The position numbers and the translations under genes are program-made. Below the pieces are notes generated by a model, which saw nothing but the letters and a program-made list of their open reading frames with translations, was not told the origin of the DNA and made no database searches. A stretch of DNA of 11,684 nt from DASYHS01 sp035998295. Lineage in GTDB: Bacteria; Pseudomonadota; Alphaproteobacteria; Azospirillales; Azospirillaceae. Below, piece by piece: positions 1 through 6,739 of this stretch (the stretch's first letter is position 1; every line of letters starts with the position of its first letter). Where the stretch lies: contig NZ_DASYHS010000105.1 in the NCBI RefSeq assembly GCF_035998295.1, positions 1 through 11,684 on the forward strand. The letters run 5' to 3'.

Positions 1-1
1 T

Positions 2-703
2 CCGCCGCTGCTGCTGCTGCATGGCGGGCTGGAGACGGTCGGGACCTCCTTCGGCAAGGTCGTGGCGCATTTCGCCCGCACCCGCCAGGTCGTCGCGGTC
101 GAGCAGCAGGGTCACGGGCGCACCGCCGACCTCGACCGCCCGCTGTCCTTCGAGCGCATGGCGGACGACACCGCGGCGCTGCTGCGCCATCTCGGGATCG
201 AGGGCGCCGACGCCTTCGGCTACAGCGACGGCGGCAACGTCGCGCTCGGGATGGCGATCCGCCATCCCGGCCTGCTGCGCCGGATCGTGGTCGCCGGCAC
301 CAACTACGACAACGACGGGCTCGAGCCCGAGGTCCTGCGGATGTTCCGCACCGCCAGGCCCGAGGACATGCCGGCCGGCCTGCGCGAGGCCTACGAGCGC
401 GTCGCCCCGGACCCCGGCGGCTGGGCCCGCCTGGTCGCCAAGGTGATGAAGCTTTCGGCCGAGTTCCCGGGCTGGCGGCCCGAGGACATCCGCTCGGTCA
501 GGACGCCCGCCCTGGTCGTGGTCGGCGATACCGACATCGTCCGCGCCGAGCACGCCGTGGCGATGTTCCGGCTGCTGCCCCGCGCCCGGCTCGCGGTGCT
601 GCCCGGCACGGGCCACGGCCTGCGCCTGGCCGATCCCGGCTGGCTGCTGGCGATGGTCGAGGAGTTCCTCGATGCCCCCATGAGGCGAGGCCGCCCGGGC
701 TGA
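2..703 (+). CDS. Alpha/beta hydrolase, 3' part (start outside window)
   Basis: Open from the left edge to the TGA at 701-703, giving 233 visible residues; the N-terminus is cut off. The fragment opens with a hydrophobic strand running into His-Gly-Gly (visible residues 7-9), the usual oxyanion-hole region of alpha/beta hydrolases. A GHGR motif follows at 37-40. The nucleophile elbow is GYSDGG (73-78, Ser75), the acid is probably Asp178 in GDTDIV, and the catalytic His is 205 in GTGHG, so the triad is complete and in the right order. A short lid-like segment lies at about 100-160. Such proteins are cytoplasmic esterases, lactonases or C-C hydrolases; the substrate cannot be told. The gene ends 70 bases before the regulator gene on the same strand. 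I see no terminator between them, so it may or may not belong to the sugar-acid cluster. The family call is secure, the function is not. Confidence 0.9.
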   Translation, partial: PPLLLLHGGLETVGTSFGKVVAHFARTRQVVAVEQQGHGRTADLDRPLSFERMADDTAALLRHLGIEGADAFGYSDGGNVALGMAIRHPGLLRRIVVAGTNYDNDGLEPEVLRMFRTARPEDMPAGLREAYERVAPDPGGWARLVAKVMKLSAEFPGWRPEDIRSVRTPALVVVGDTDIVRAEHAVAMFRLLPRARLAVLPGTGHGLRLADPGWLLAMVEEFLDAPMRRGRPG

Positions 704-739
704 TGTGCCGAATTGATGCATCGCAGCACGTTTTTCGGC

Positions 740-767
740 TTCTCATTTCATTCATCACACCTATGAT
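740..767 (+). promoter_or_regulatory. Candidate sigma-70-type promoter for the FCD regulator gene
   Basis: A good -10 element, TATGAT, lies at 762-767. A weaker -35 match, TTCTCA, lies at 740-745, with a 16-base spacer. Initiation about seven bases after the -10 would fall at or next to the GTG at 774. The 704-773 gap is less GC-rich than its flanks, as expected for a promoter. It also holds a perfect 8-bp palindrome, GATGCATC (715-722), which could be part of an operator. These are motif matches only. Confidence 0.35.
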
Positions 768-773
768 CCCGGA

Positions 774-1529
774 GTGTCCAAGCTCCGCACACGCCACCAG
801 CATGCCGTCGACCACCTGGGCCGGTGGATCGCGGGGGGCCGGTTCGGCCCCGACGCCGCGATGCCGACCGAGCTCGAGCTGGGCGAGGACCTCGGCGTCA
901 GCCGCACCGTCGTGCGCGAGGCGATGCGCACGCTGGTCGCCAAGGGCATGGTCGAGGTGCGGCGGCGCCACGGGACCCGGGTGCGGCCGCTGCGGGACTG
1001 GAACCTGTTCGACCCCCAGGTCCTGGCCTGGCGCCTGGAACGCGGGCTGACGCCGGACTTCGTCGAGGACCTGGTCGCGTTCCGCCTCGGCTTCGAGCCG
1101 CTCGCGGCGAGCCTCGCGGCGCGCAACCCGGACTTTCCCGCCGGCACGCTGGACGACGCCTATGCGCGCATGGCCGCCGCGGTCGACGGGCACGGCAGCT
1201 ACCACGAGGCCGACCTCGCCTTCCACGAGACGATCCTCGCGGGCGCGCGCAACCAGTTCCTGCACCATCTGGCCCCGTTCCTGACCAACGCGCTGCGCAT
1301 GTCGTTCAACCTGTCGGTGCTGAACCTGGACACGGCGCGCGCGGCGCTGCCGCTGCACCGGGCGGTCGCCGACGCGATCCTGCGCAAGGACCCGGAAGAG
1401 GCGGCCGCAGCACTCGGGACGCTGATCGAATCGGCACGGCTCGACATCCTGGTCGGGCTCGAAGAACAAGATCGAGGGAGGAGCAACGCCGATGAAGAGG
1501 GTGGTCGACAACCTGTTCAAGCCACTTGA
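774..1529 (+). CDS. GntR-family transcriptional regulator, FadR/FCD type
   Basis: The 251-residue length is usual for the FCD branch of GntR regulators. An N-terminal winged helix-turn-helix covers about residues 8-72; its recognition-helix region contains SRTVVREAMRTLVAKG and a wing ending HGTRVRP. The linker WNLFDPQVLAWRLERG (76-91) is typical of the branch. The all-helical FCD ligand domain follows, with probable metal/ligand residues Asp147 and His151 (DLAFHE) and His195 (LHRAVADAI); a further histidine is not obvious to me. Family members bind small carboxylic or sugar acids and usually repress the neighbouring catabolic operon. GTG at 774 gives the expected N-terminus. The next in-frame start, ATG 861, would delete the first helix. 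There is no spaced Shine-Dalgarno sequence before 774. The last 38 bases overlap the next gene, so the roughly 20-residue polar C-terminal tail is encoded over that gene's ribosome-binding site. The likely target is the TRAP/dehydratase cluster, an inference from position. Confidence 0.9.
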   Translation: MSKLRTRHQHAVDHLGRWIAGGRFGPDAAMPTELELGEDLGVSRTVVREAMRTLVAKGMVEVRRRHGTRVRPLRDWNLFDPQVLAWRLERGLTPDFVEDLVAFRLGFEPLAASLAARNPDFPAGTLDDAYARMAAAVDGHGSYHEADLAFHETILAGARNQFLHHLAPFLTNALRMSFNLSVLNLDTARAALPLHRAVADAILRKDPEEAAAALGTLIESARLDILVGLEEQDRGRSNADEEGGRQPVQAT

Positions 1530-2025
1530 GCTGCTGATCGTCCTCCTCCTCGTGGGGATGGTGGCGATGGTGTTCACGAACGTGGTGCTGCGCTACGGCT
1601 TCAATTCCGGCATCTCCATCTCCGAGGAGATGTCGCGCTACTTCTTCGTCTGGCTGACCTTCATCGGCGCGGTCGTCACCTTCCGCGAGAACGGGCACAT
1701 GGGCGTCGAGACGATGGTGCGCCTGTTCGGCCGGCAGGGCCGCCTGGTCTGCATGCTGGCGAGCAACGCCATCATCGTGCTGTGCGGGGCCGTGTTCTTC
1801 TGGGGCACCTGGAAGCAGGCCGGCATCAACGCCTCGATGGTCGCGCCGATCACCGGGATGTCGATGATCTGGGTCTACGGCGTCGGCTTCTTCACGGCCG
1901 GCTCCATCGTCGTGATCGCCGCGATCCGCATCCTGCGCATCCTGACCGGCGCCGTGACGCCCGAGGAGATCGCCTCCTTCGCCGGCGAGTTCGGCGAGGA
2001 CGCCGTCGGCAGGCGCGCCGAATGA
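1492..2025 (+). CDS. dctQ: TRAP transporter small membrane subunit (DctQ/SiaQ type)
   Basis: This 177-residue protein has four hydrophobic segments, at about residues 12-34, 45-65, 86-106 and 127-149, the DctQ layout. Typical family features are the FTNVVLRYGFN stretch after the first helix, SEEMSRYFFVWLTFIGA in the second, and GHMGVE after it. In TRAP systems this subunit pairs with the large permease DctM in the inner membrane and helps dock the binding protein. ATG 1492 is preceded by GGGAGGAG at 1476-1483, eight bases away, a strong ribosome-binding site lying inside the upstream regulator gene. The TGA stop overlaps the start of the next gene as ATGA, indicating translational coupling. 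The acidic C-terminal tail (about 155-177) is cytoplasmic and variable in the family. Confidence 0.93.
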   Translation: MKRVVDNLFKPLELLIVLLLVGMVAMVFTNVVLRYGFNSGISISEEMSRYFFVWLTFIGAVVTFRENGHMGVETMVRLFGRQGRLVCMLASNAIIVLCGAVFFWGTWKQAGINASMVAPITGMSMIWVYGVGFFTAGSIVVIAAIRILRILTGAVTPEEIASFAGEFGEDAVGRRAE

Positions 2026-3299
2026 CCATCGTCGTCTTCCTCGGGGCGTTGCTCGGCGCCATGGCGATCGGCGTGCCGGTCGCGTTCGCGCTGATCTTCA
2101 CCGGCATCGTGCTCATGGGCTACATGGGCATCTTCAACGCGCAGATCGTGGCCCAGAACATGATCTCGGGCGCGGACACGTTCACGCTGCTCGCGATCCC
2201 GTTCTTCCTGCTGGCGGGCGAGCTGATGAACGCAGGCGGGCTGTCCCGGCGCATCATCGGCTTCGCGGTCGCCTGCGTCGGCCACATCCGCGGCGGGCTC
2301 GGCATCGTCGCCGTGATCGCGGCCGTGATCATGGCCTCGCTGTCGGGCTCGGCCGCCGCCGACACGGCGGCGCTGGCCTCGATCCTGATCCCGATGATGC
2401 GCGACGCCGGCTACAACGTGCCGCGCGCGGCCGGGCTGATGGCCTCGGGCGGCATCATCGCGCCCGTGATCCCGCCCTCGATCGCCTTCATCATCTTCGG
2501 CGTCGCGGCCAACGTCTCGATCACCCAGCTCTTCATGGGCGGCATCGTGCCCGGCCTGATGATGGCGGTGGCGCTGGTGGCGACCTGGATGCTGGTGTCG
2601 CGCCGCGAGGCGGTCCAGCCGCTGCCCCGTCAGCCTTGGGGCGAGCGGCTGCGCGCGACCGGGCGCGCCGGCTGGGCGCTGGTGATGCCGGTCATCATCC
2701 TGGGCGGCATCCGGTTCGGGCTGTTCACGCCGACCGAGGCCGCCGTCGTGGCCGCGGTCTACGCGCTGTTCGTCGGGCTGTTCGTCTACCGCGAGCTGCG
2801 CCTGCGCGACCTCTACGGCGTGCTGCTGGCCGCGGCCAAGACGACGTCGGTGGTGATGTTCCTGGTGGCCGCCGCCCTGGTGTCGTCCTGGCTGATCACC
2901 TCGGCCAACATCCCGGCCGAGATCAGCGGCCTGATCGAGCCGCTGATCGCGAACCCGACATGGCTGCTGCTGGCGATCATGCTCCTGGTGCTGATCGTGG
3001 GTACCGCCCTCGACCTGGCGCCGACCATCCTGATCCTGTCGCCCGTGCTGATGCCGATCATCCAGCAGGCGGGGATAGACCCCGTCTATTTCGGCGTCCT
3101 GTTCGTGATGAACACCTGCATCGGGCTGATCACGCCGCCCGTCGGCATCGTCTTGAACGTGGTCAGCGGCGTCTCGCGCGTCCCGCTGGGCCAGGTGGTG
3201 GTGGGGGTCTTCCCCTTCCTGCTGGCCCAGGTCGGCGTGCTGGTGCTGCTGGTCCTGTTCCCCGAGCTCGTCCTCGTTCCGCTGCAATGGCTGCACTGA
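2022..3299 (+). CDS. dctM: TRAP transporter large permease subunit (DctM/SiaM type)
   Basis: This 425-residue, very hydrophobic protein has the length and repeat pattern of DctM, a member of the ion-transporter superfamily with two inverted repeats. Diagnostic segments include AIPFFLLAGELMNAGGLSRR (about 58-77), GHIRGGLGIVAVI (87-99), the SGSAAADTAAL loop (108-118), GGIIAPVIPPSIAFIIFG (143-160) and, near the C-terminus, NTCIGLITPPVGIVLNVVSG. The Ser/Gly/Asp- and Thr/Pro-Pro-rich loops correspond to the Na+ and substrate sites of the family. It forms the Na+-driven transport channel for the solute delivered by the binding protein. ATG 2022 overlaps the dctQ stop by four bases. The in-frame sequence upstream of it is only the shadow of dctQ, so I reject longer versions. 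The binding-protein gene follows after a 47-base gap. Confidence 0.95.
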   Translation: MTIVVFLGALLGAMAIGVPVAFALIFTGIVLMGYMGIFNAQIVAQNMISGADTFTLLAIPFFLLAGELMNAGGLSRRIIGFAVACVGHIRGGLGIVAVIAAVIMASLSGSAAADTAALASILIPMMRDAGYNVPRAAGLMASGGIIAPVIPPSIAFIIFGVAANVSITQLFMGGIVPGLMMAVALVATWMLVSRREAVQPLPRQPWGERLRATGRAGWALVMPVIILGGIRFGLFTPTEAAVVAAVYALFVGLFVYRELRLRDLYGVLLAAAKTTSVVMFLVAAALVSSWLITSANIPAEISGLIEPLIANPTWLLLAIMLLVLIVGTALDLAPTILILSPVLMPIIQQAGIDPVYFGVLFVMNTCIGLITPPVGIVLNVVSGVSRVPLGQVVVGVFPFLLAQVGVLVLLVLFPELVLVPLQWLH

Positions 3300-3346
3300 G
3301 CCGCGGAGCGGGGAGGGAAATGAAGAACCATAAGGAGGAAACGCGA

Positions 3347-4354
3347 ATGCATACCAAGATCCTGTCCGGCTTCGCCGCCATGCTGCTGGTCGGCGTGGCG
3401 CTGCCGGCATCGGCCCAGATCCAGGAGCGCAACATCCGCGTCTCCAACGGCGTCAACGCCGACCATCCCGTCGGCGACGGCGTCGAGGCGATGAACGCCT
3501 GCATGGCGGAGCGTTCGGACGGCAAGATGAAGCTGACCGCCTTCTGGGGCGGCGCGCTGGGCGGAGACCTGCAGGCGACGCAGGCGCTGCGCTCGGGCAC
3601 CCAGGAGATGGTCGTCACCTCGACCTCGCCGCTGGTCGGCATCCTGCCGGCGCTCGGCGTGTTCGACCTGCCCTTCCTGTTCGCCGACGAGCAGGAGGCC
3701 GACGCCGTCCTCGACGGCGAGTTCGGCCAGTACGTCTCGGACATGCTGCCCGAGGTCGGCCTGGTCAACCTCGCCTACTGGGAGAACGGCTTCCGCAACC
3801 TGACGAACTCGAGCCGTCCGGTCGAGAAGTGGGAAGACCTCAACGGCATGCGCGTGCGCGTGATGCAGAACAACATCTTCATCGACACCTTCCAGAACAT
3901 GGGCGCCAACGCGACGCCCATGGCCTTCGGCGAGGTGTTCACGGCGCTGGAGACGAAGGCGATCGACGCGCAGGAGAACCCCTTCGTGACGATCGACACC
4001 TCCAAGTTCTACGAGGTGCAGGACTACCTGTCCGTGACCCGCCACGCCTACACGCCGTTCATGGTGCTGTTCTCCAAGCCGATCTGGGACACCTACTCCG
4101 AGGAGGAGCAGGCGATCCTGCGGGAATGCGCGATCGTCGGGCGCGACGCCCAGCGCGAGGCGAGCCGCTCGCTCTCGAACCAGTCGCTGGCCCGCGTCCA
4201 GGAGGCCGGCATGCAGGTCAACGAGATCTCCCCCGAGGAGCACGCGCGCATGGTGGAGAAGGCGCAGCCCGTCTACCAGAAGCACGCCGAGACCATCGGG
4301 CCGGAGGTCGTGGAGCGCATCCAGTCCGAACTGGCCGAACTGCGCGGCAACTGA
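3347..4354 (+). CDS. dctP: TRAP transporter periplasmic solute-binding protein (DctP family)
   Basis: This 335-residue protein starts at ATG 3347. A near-perfect AAGGAGGA (3332-3339) lies seven bases upstream. An in-frame ATG at 3320 with GGGAGGG before it would add nine charged residues in front of the signal peptide and is less likely. A classical Sec signal ends at ALPASA, with cleavage after residue 23, so the protein is periplasmic. DctP landmarks are GGALGGDLQATQALRSGTQE (67-86), DLPFLF (107-112), ENGFRNLTN (146-154), NGMRVRVMQN (166-175) and FGEVFTALETKAIDAQENP (194-212). Arg171 is the residue that normally salt-bridges the ligand carboxylate, so an organic or sugar acid is the expected ligand. 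Two cysteines in the mature protein (about 52 and 261) might form a disulfide. The gene is followed by a strong hairpin, which could stabilise the mRNA of this abundant component. The exact ligand is not known. Confidence 0.95.
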   Translation: MHTKILSGFAAMLLVGVALPASAQIQERNIRVSNGVNADHPVGDGVEAMNACMAERSDGKMKLTAFWGGALGGDLQATQALRSGTQEMVVTSTSPLVGILPALGVFDLPFLFADEQEADAVLDGEFGQYVSDMLPEVGLVNLAYWENGFRNLTNSSRPVEKWEDLNGMRVRVMQNNIFIDTFQNMGANATPMAFGEVFTALETKAIDAQENPFVTIDTSKFYEVQDYLSVTRHAYTPFMVLFSKPIWDTYSEEEQAILRECAIVGRDAQREASRSLSNQSLARVQEAGMQVNEISPEEHARMVEKAQPVYQKHAETIGPEVVERIQSELAELRGN

Positions 4355-4361
4355 TCCGCGC

Positions 4362-4390
4362 GCGCCCTCCCGGGATCTCCGGGAGGGCGC
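4362..4390 (+). terminator. 12-bp perfect hairpin between dctP and the dehydratase gene
   Basis: Positions 4362-4373 pair perfectly with 4379-4390 around a five-base GATCT loop, eight bases after the dctP stop. The stem is almost all G-C. The bases after it are CTTCC, not a run of T, so this is not a textbook intrinsic terminator. It may be a partial terminator or a 3' stabiliser that keeps binding-protein mRNA levels above those of downstream genes. The dehydratase ribosome-binding site starts about 11 bases beyond it. Confidence 0.55.
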
Positions 4391-4412
4391 CTTCCCCGCG
4401 GTGGAGGCTTCC

Positions 4413-5615
4413 TTGAAGATCACCGGCGTCGAGACCGTCCGCCTGGCGGAGTTCGCCAACATCGTCTGGGTGCTGCTCCACACCGACGAGGGCGTCACCG
4501 GGCTGGGCGAGACCTTCATGGGGGCGGCGGCCGTCGAGGCCTACCTGCACGAGAGCGCGGCCCCCCGCCTGATCGGGCGCGATCCCCTGCAGATCGAGGC
4601 GATCAACCGCGACCTGATCGGGTATCTCGGCTGGCGCGGGGCGGGCGTCGAGACGCGGGGCAACTCCGCGGTCGACATCGCGCTGTGGGACGTCTTCGGC
4701 AAGGCGCTGGGCGTGCCGGTCTCGGTCGCGCTGGGCGGGCGCAGCCGCGAGTCGATCCGCACCTACAACACCTGCGCCGGCTACCGCTACGTGCGCGACG
4801 CCCGGGCGCAGGCGGTCGCGAACTGGGGGCTCGGCGCCAAGGCCGGCCCGTACGAGGACCTGGACGCCTTCCTGACCGACGCGGGGGAGCTGGCGCAATC
4901 CCTGCTTGACCAGGGCATCACCGGGATGAAGATCTGGCCGTTCGACATGGCGGCCGAGCGCACCGGCGGGCTCGACATCTCCGCCGAGGAGCTGAAGCGC
5001 GCGCTGGAGCCGTTCGAGAAGATCCGCGCCGCCGTCGGCGACCGCATGGACGTGATGGTCGAGTTCCACTCGCTGTGGAAGCTGCCGGCCGCCCGGCGGA
5101 TCGCGCGGGCACTGGCGCCCTACGGCACCTACTGGCACGAGGACCCCGTGCGCATGGACAGCCTGGAGACGCTGAAGGCCTATGCCGAGGATTCGCCGGC
5201 GATGATCTGCGCGTCGGAGACGCTGGCCTATCCCCATGCCTTCCGCGACTATCTCGCGACCGGCGTCGCCGGGGTGGCGATGCTGGACCTGTCGTGGTGC
5301 GGCGGCCTGTCGGAGGCGCGCAAGATCGCGGCGCTGGCGGAGGCGCACCAGATCCCGGTCGCGCCGCACGACTGCACCGGCCCGGTGGTCTTCATGGCCT
5401 CGTGCCATTTCTCGCTTCACGCACGCAATGCTTTGGTGCAGGAATCCGTCCGCGCCTTCTATACCGGCTGGTACACCGAGCTGGTGACGGCGCTGCCGAC
5501 GGTCGAGCGGGGGACGATCACGCTGGGCGAGGCGCCGGGGCTCGGCCTCGAGCTGCTGCCCGGGCTGCGCTCGCGCCCCGACGCGATCGTCCGCGCCACG
5601 ACCGACCGAGACTGA
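4413..5615 (+). CDS. Enolase-superfamily acid-sugar dehydratase (mandelate racemase/muconate lactonizing family)
   Basis: This 400-residue protein has the enolase-superfamily fold: an N-terminal capping domain (about 1-115) and a C-terminal barrel (about 120-385). Visible active-site elements are Lys173 in MKIWPFD, Glu217 with His219 in MVEFHS, Glu243 in HEDP and Glu269 in ASETL as Mg2+ ligands, and His319 in APHDCTGP. A metal-ligand-x-His pair plus a late PHD histidine resembles galactonate- and mannonate-type dehydratases rather than the KxK racemases, so I infer beta-elimination of water from an acid sugar to a 2-keto-3-deoxy acid. TTG 4413 is chosen because GGAGG (4403-4407) sits five bases upstream and MKITGVETVR is the normal family N-terminus. 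An in-frame GTG at 4401 would add four residues but lacks a ribosome-binding site. Its place after a TRAP system suggests it acts on the imported solute. Exact specificity is unknown. Confidence 0.9.
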   Translation: MKITGVETVRLAEFANIVWVLLHTDEGVTGLGETFMGAAAVEAYLHESAAPRLIGRDPLQIEAINRDLIGYLGWRGAGVETRGNSAVDIALWDVFGKALGVPVSVALGGRSRESIRTYNTCAGYRYVRDARAQAVANWGLGAKAGPYEDLDAFLTDAGELAQSLLDQGITGMKIWPFDMAAERTGGLDISAEELKRALEPFEKIRAAVGDRMDVMVEFHSLWKLPAARRIARALAPYGTYWHEDPVRMDSLETLKAYAEDSPAMICASETLAYPHAFRDYLATGVAGVAMLDLSWCGGLSEARKIAALAEAHQIPVAPHDCTGPVVFMASCHFSLHARNALVQESVRAFYTGWYTELVTALPTVERGTITLGEAPGLGLELLPGLRSRPDAIVRATTDRD

Positions 5616-5627
5616 GAGGCACCCCGA

Positions 5628-6521
5628 TTGACGACGCCGATTGCCCGCGGGAGCGACGCGGCACCCTCCCCCACGGCCCTGATGGGCGTGGCGCTGATGC
5701 TGCTGGGCATGTTCCTGTTCTCGGCGAACGACGTCCTCGGCAAATGGCTGGTGTCGACCTACTCGGTCGGCCAGGTGCTGCTGATCCGCAGCGTCGCCGC
5801 CCTGGTCGTGCTCGCCCCGTTCCTGTGGCGCGCCGGCCTCGCGTCCCTGGTCCGGGTCGAGCGGCCGGGGCTCCAGGTGGTGCGGATGGCGCTCTCGACC
5901 GCCGAGGTGGTCTTCTTCTACTCGGCCGTGCGCCACATGCCGCTCGCCGACGCGATGACCTACTGGCTGGCGGCCCCCATCTACGTCGCGGCGCTGTCCC
6001 CGCTGCTGCTGGGCGAGCGGGTCCGCTGGCGGCGGTGGAGCGCGATCGCCGCCGGCTTCGTCGGCGTGGTCGTGGCGCTGGAGCCGTCCTCCGCGACCTT
6101 GAGCATGCCGGCGGTCTACGCGCTCGCCGGCAGCCTGGCCTTCGCGCTGATGATGGTGACCGGGCGCTCGTTGCGCGGCACGCCCGACGCGGCGCTGGTA
6201 TCATGGCAGATCGTCGGCGCGCTGGCCTTCGGCCTCGTGGCCGCGCCGGCCGGCTGGGTGCCCCCGAGCACGCCGGACTTCCTGCTGCTGGCCCTGCTGG
6301 GCGTGGTCTCCATGGGCGCGCATGTCTGCGTCAACCGCTCGCTCAAGCTGGCGCCGGCCGCGACCGTCGCGCCGTTCCAGTACACGCTGCTGCTGTGGGC
6401 GATCGTCTTCGGCTGGGCGGTCTTCGGCGACATCCCCCGCCCCACCATGATGGCCGGCGGCGCGATCATCGTCGCCGCGGGGCTGTACATCTTCTTCCGG
6501 GAGCAGAAGCTGCGCCGCTAG
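5628..6521 (+). CDS. EamA/DMT-family transporter (ten-helix permease)
   Basis: This 297-residue protein has about ten hydrophobic segments in two homologous halves (roughly 17-145 and 155-292), the drug/metabolite transporter arrangement. Recognisable features are LFSANDVLGKWLV in helix 1, FYSAVRHMPLADAMTYWLAAPIYVA around helices 3-4, LLLGERVRWRRW after helix 4, and APFQYTLLLWAIVFGWAVFGDIPRP in helices 9-10. TTG 5628 is the likely start, with GAGAGG (5614-5619) eight bases upstream; the first part of this site overlaps the dehydratase stop codon. Only 12 bases separate the two genes, so they are almost surely cotranscribed. DMT proteins move many solutes, from amino acids to sugars and metabolites, and direction cannot be told. 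In this setting it may export a pathway by-product or import a related acid; that is inference. No clear terminator follows. Confidence 0.88.
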   Translation: MTTPIARGSDAAPSPTALMGVALMLLGMFLFSANDVLGKWLVSTYSVGQVLLIRSVAALVVLAPFLWRAGLASLVRVERPGLQVVRMALSTAEVVFFYSAVRHMPLADAMTYWLAAPIYVAALSPLLLGERVRWRRWSAIAAGFVGVVVALEPSSATLSMPAVYALAGSLAFALMMVTGRSLRGTPDAALVSWQIVGALAFGLVAAPAGWVPPSTPDFLLLALLGVVSMGAHVCVNRSLKLAPAATVAPFQYTLLLWAIVFGWAVFGDIPRPTMMAGGAIIVAAGLYIFFREQKLRR

Positions 6522-6589
6522 CCCGGCCGGCCACGGAAGGAACGGGTTCGCCGAAGATTTAACCGATATATTTTGTTGAAAAAAAGCAT

Positions 6590-6618
6590 TTGACTTTGAG
6601 AAACGCGCAATTACATGT
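6590..6618 (+). promoter_or_regulatory. Candidate promoter of the metNIQ operon
   Basis: TTGACT (6590-6595) is a five-of-six match to the -35 consensus. It lies in an AT-rich island (about 6555-6620) that stands out from the surrounding DNA. A weak -10 (TACATG, 6612-6617, or an overlapping hexamer) follows at 16-17 bases. A start near 6624 would place the hairpin at 6627-6646 and the riboswitch right at the 5' end of the transcript. Alphaproteobacterial -10 elements are often degenerate, so the -35 and the AT-rich context carry most of the weight. Confidence 0.45.
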
Positions 6619-6626
6619 TGGGCGTC

Positions 6627-6646
6627 ATGGCCGTCCGTACGGCCAT
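6627..6646 (+). other. Perfect 8-bp hairpin abutting the riboswitch
   Basis: ATGGCCGT (6627-6634) pairs fully with ACGGCCAT (6639-6646) around a CCGT loop. The last base touches the first base of riboswitch stem P1 (6647), so the two helices could stack coaxially. There is no T-run, so it is not a terminator. It may protect the 5' end or help fold the aptamer. Its role is unknown. Confidence 0.6.
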
Positions 6647-6696
6647 CGCGGTGATTTGACGACAGCAGCTTGCGCCGCGTCAAAAAACGCTAAAGC
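6647..6696 (+). ncRNA. SAM-II-like riboswitch aptamer upstream of metNIQ
   Basis: The stretch carries the hallmark SAM-II pieces in order. P1 left strand CGCGG (6647-6651) is followed by the conserved TGATTTG (6652-6658), a short variable stretch, GCTTGC (6668-6673), P1 right strand CCGCG (6675-6679; five Watson-Crick pairs), an A-rich joining segment (6682-6687) and GCTAAAG (6689-6695). The H-type pseudoknot can form between GCG (6672-6674) and CGC (6688-6690). SAM-II aptamers are known mainly from Alphaproteobacteria, where they sense S-adenosylmethionine and shut down methionine synthesis or uptake genes. The downstream metNIQ genes fit this exactly. I recognised it from memory of the consensus and did not run a covariance model. 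Unusually, the metN start is about 170 bases away, although SAM-II elements normally lie close to the start they control. Confidence 0.85.
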
Positions 6697-6713
6697 GCCA
6701 CGACGCGAGTTGT

Positions 6714-6735
6714 GGCCCCGACCAACGAGGGAGCC
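6714..6735 (+). promoter_or_regulatory. Hairpin able to mask the Shine-Dalgarno sequence of the 12-codon ORF
   Basis: GGCCCC (6714-6719) can pair with GGG-A-GCC (6729-6735, A6732 bulged) across a nine-base loop. The right strand contains the GGGAG (6729-6733) that would be the ribosome-binding site for ATG 6740. Six G-C pairs would hide it. Whether the SAM-II aptamer state changes this stem is not visible, since the two do not overlap. Confidence 0.4.
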
Positions 6736-6739
6736 CGGC

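Noticed and set aside
3320..3346. Earlier ATG start for the TRAP binding protein
   Set aside because: It would put nine charged residues before the signal peptide; ATG 3347 has the better ribosome-binding site.
1875..3410. 511-codon minus-strand open frame over dctM
   Set aside because: Very rich in His, Asp, Gln and Arg, the typical antisense reading of a membrane-protein gene.
4218..5936. 572-codon minus-strand open frame across the dehydratase
   Set aside because: Shadow of the plus-strand dehydratase and permease genes; low-complexity composition without domains.
6525..6532. GGCCGGCC palindrome after the EamA gene as a terminator
   Set aside because: No loop and no T-run; chance palindromes of this size are common at this GC content. 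The AT-rich tract at 6555-6590 contains a T-run but no stem before it.
5075..6562. 495-codon plus-strand open frame over the dehydratase end and EamA gene
   Set aside because: Arg/Gly/Ala-rich frame-shifted reading of two well-supported genes.
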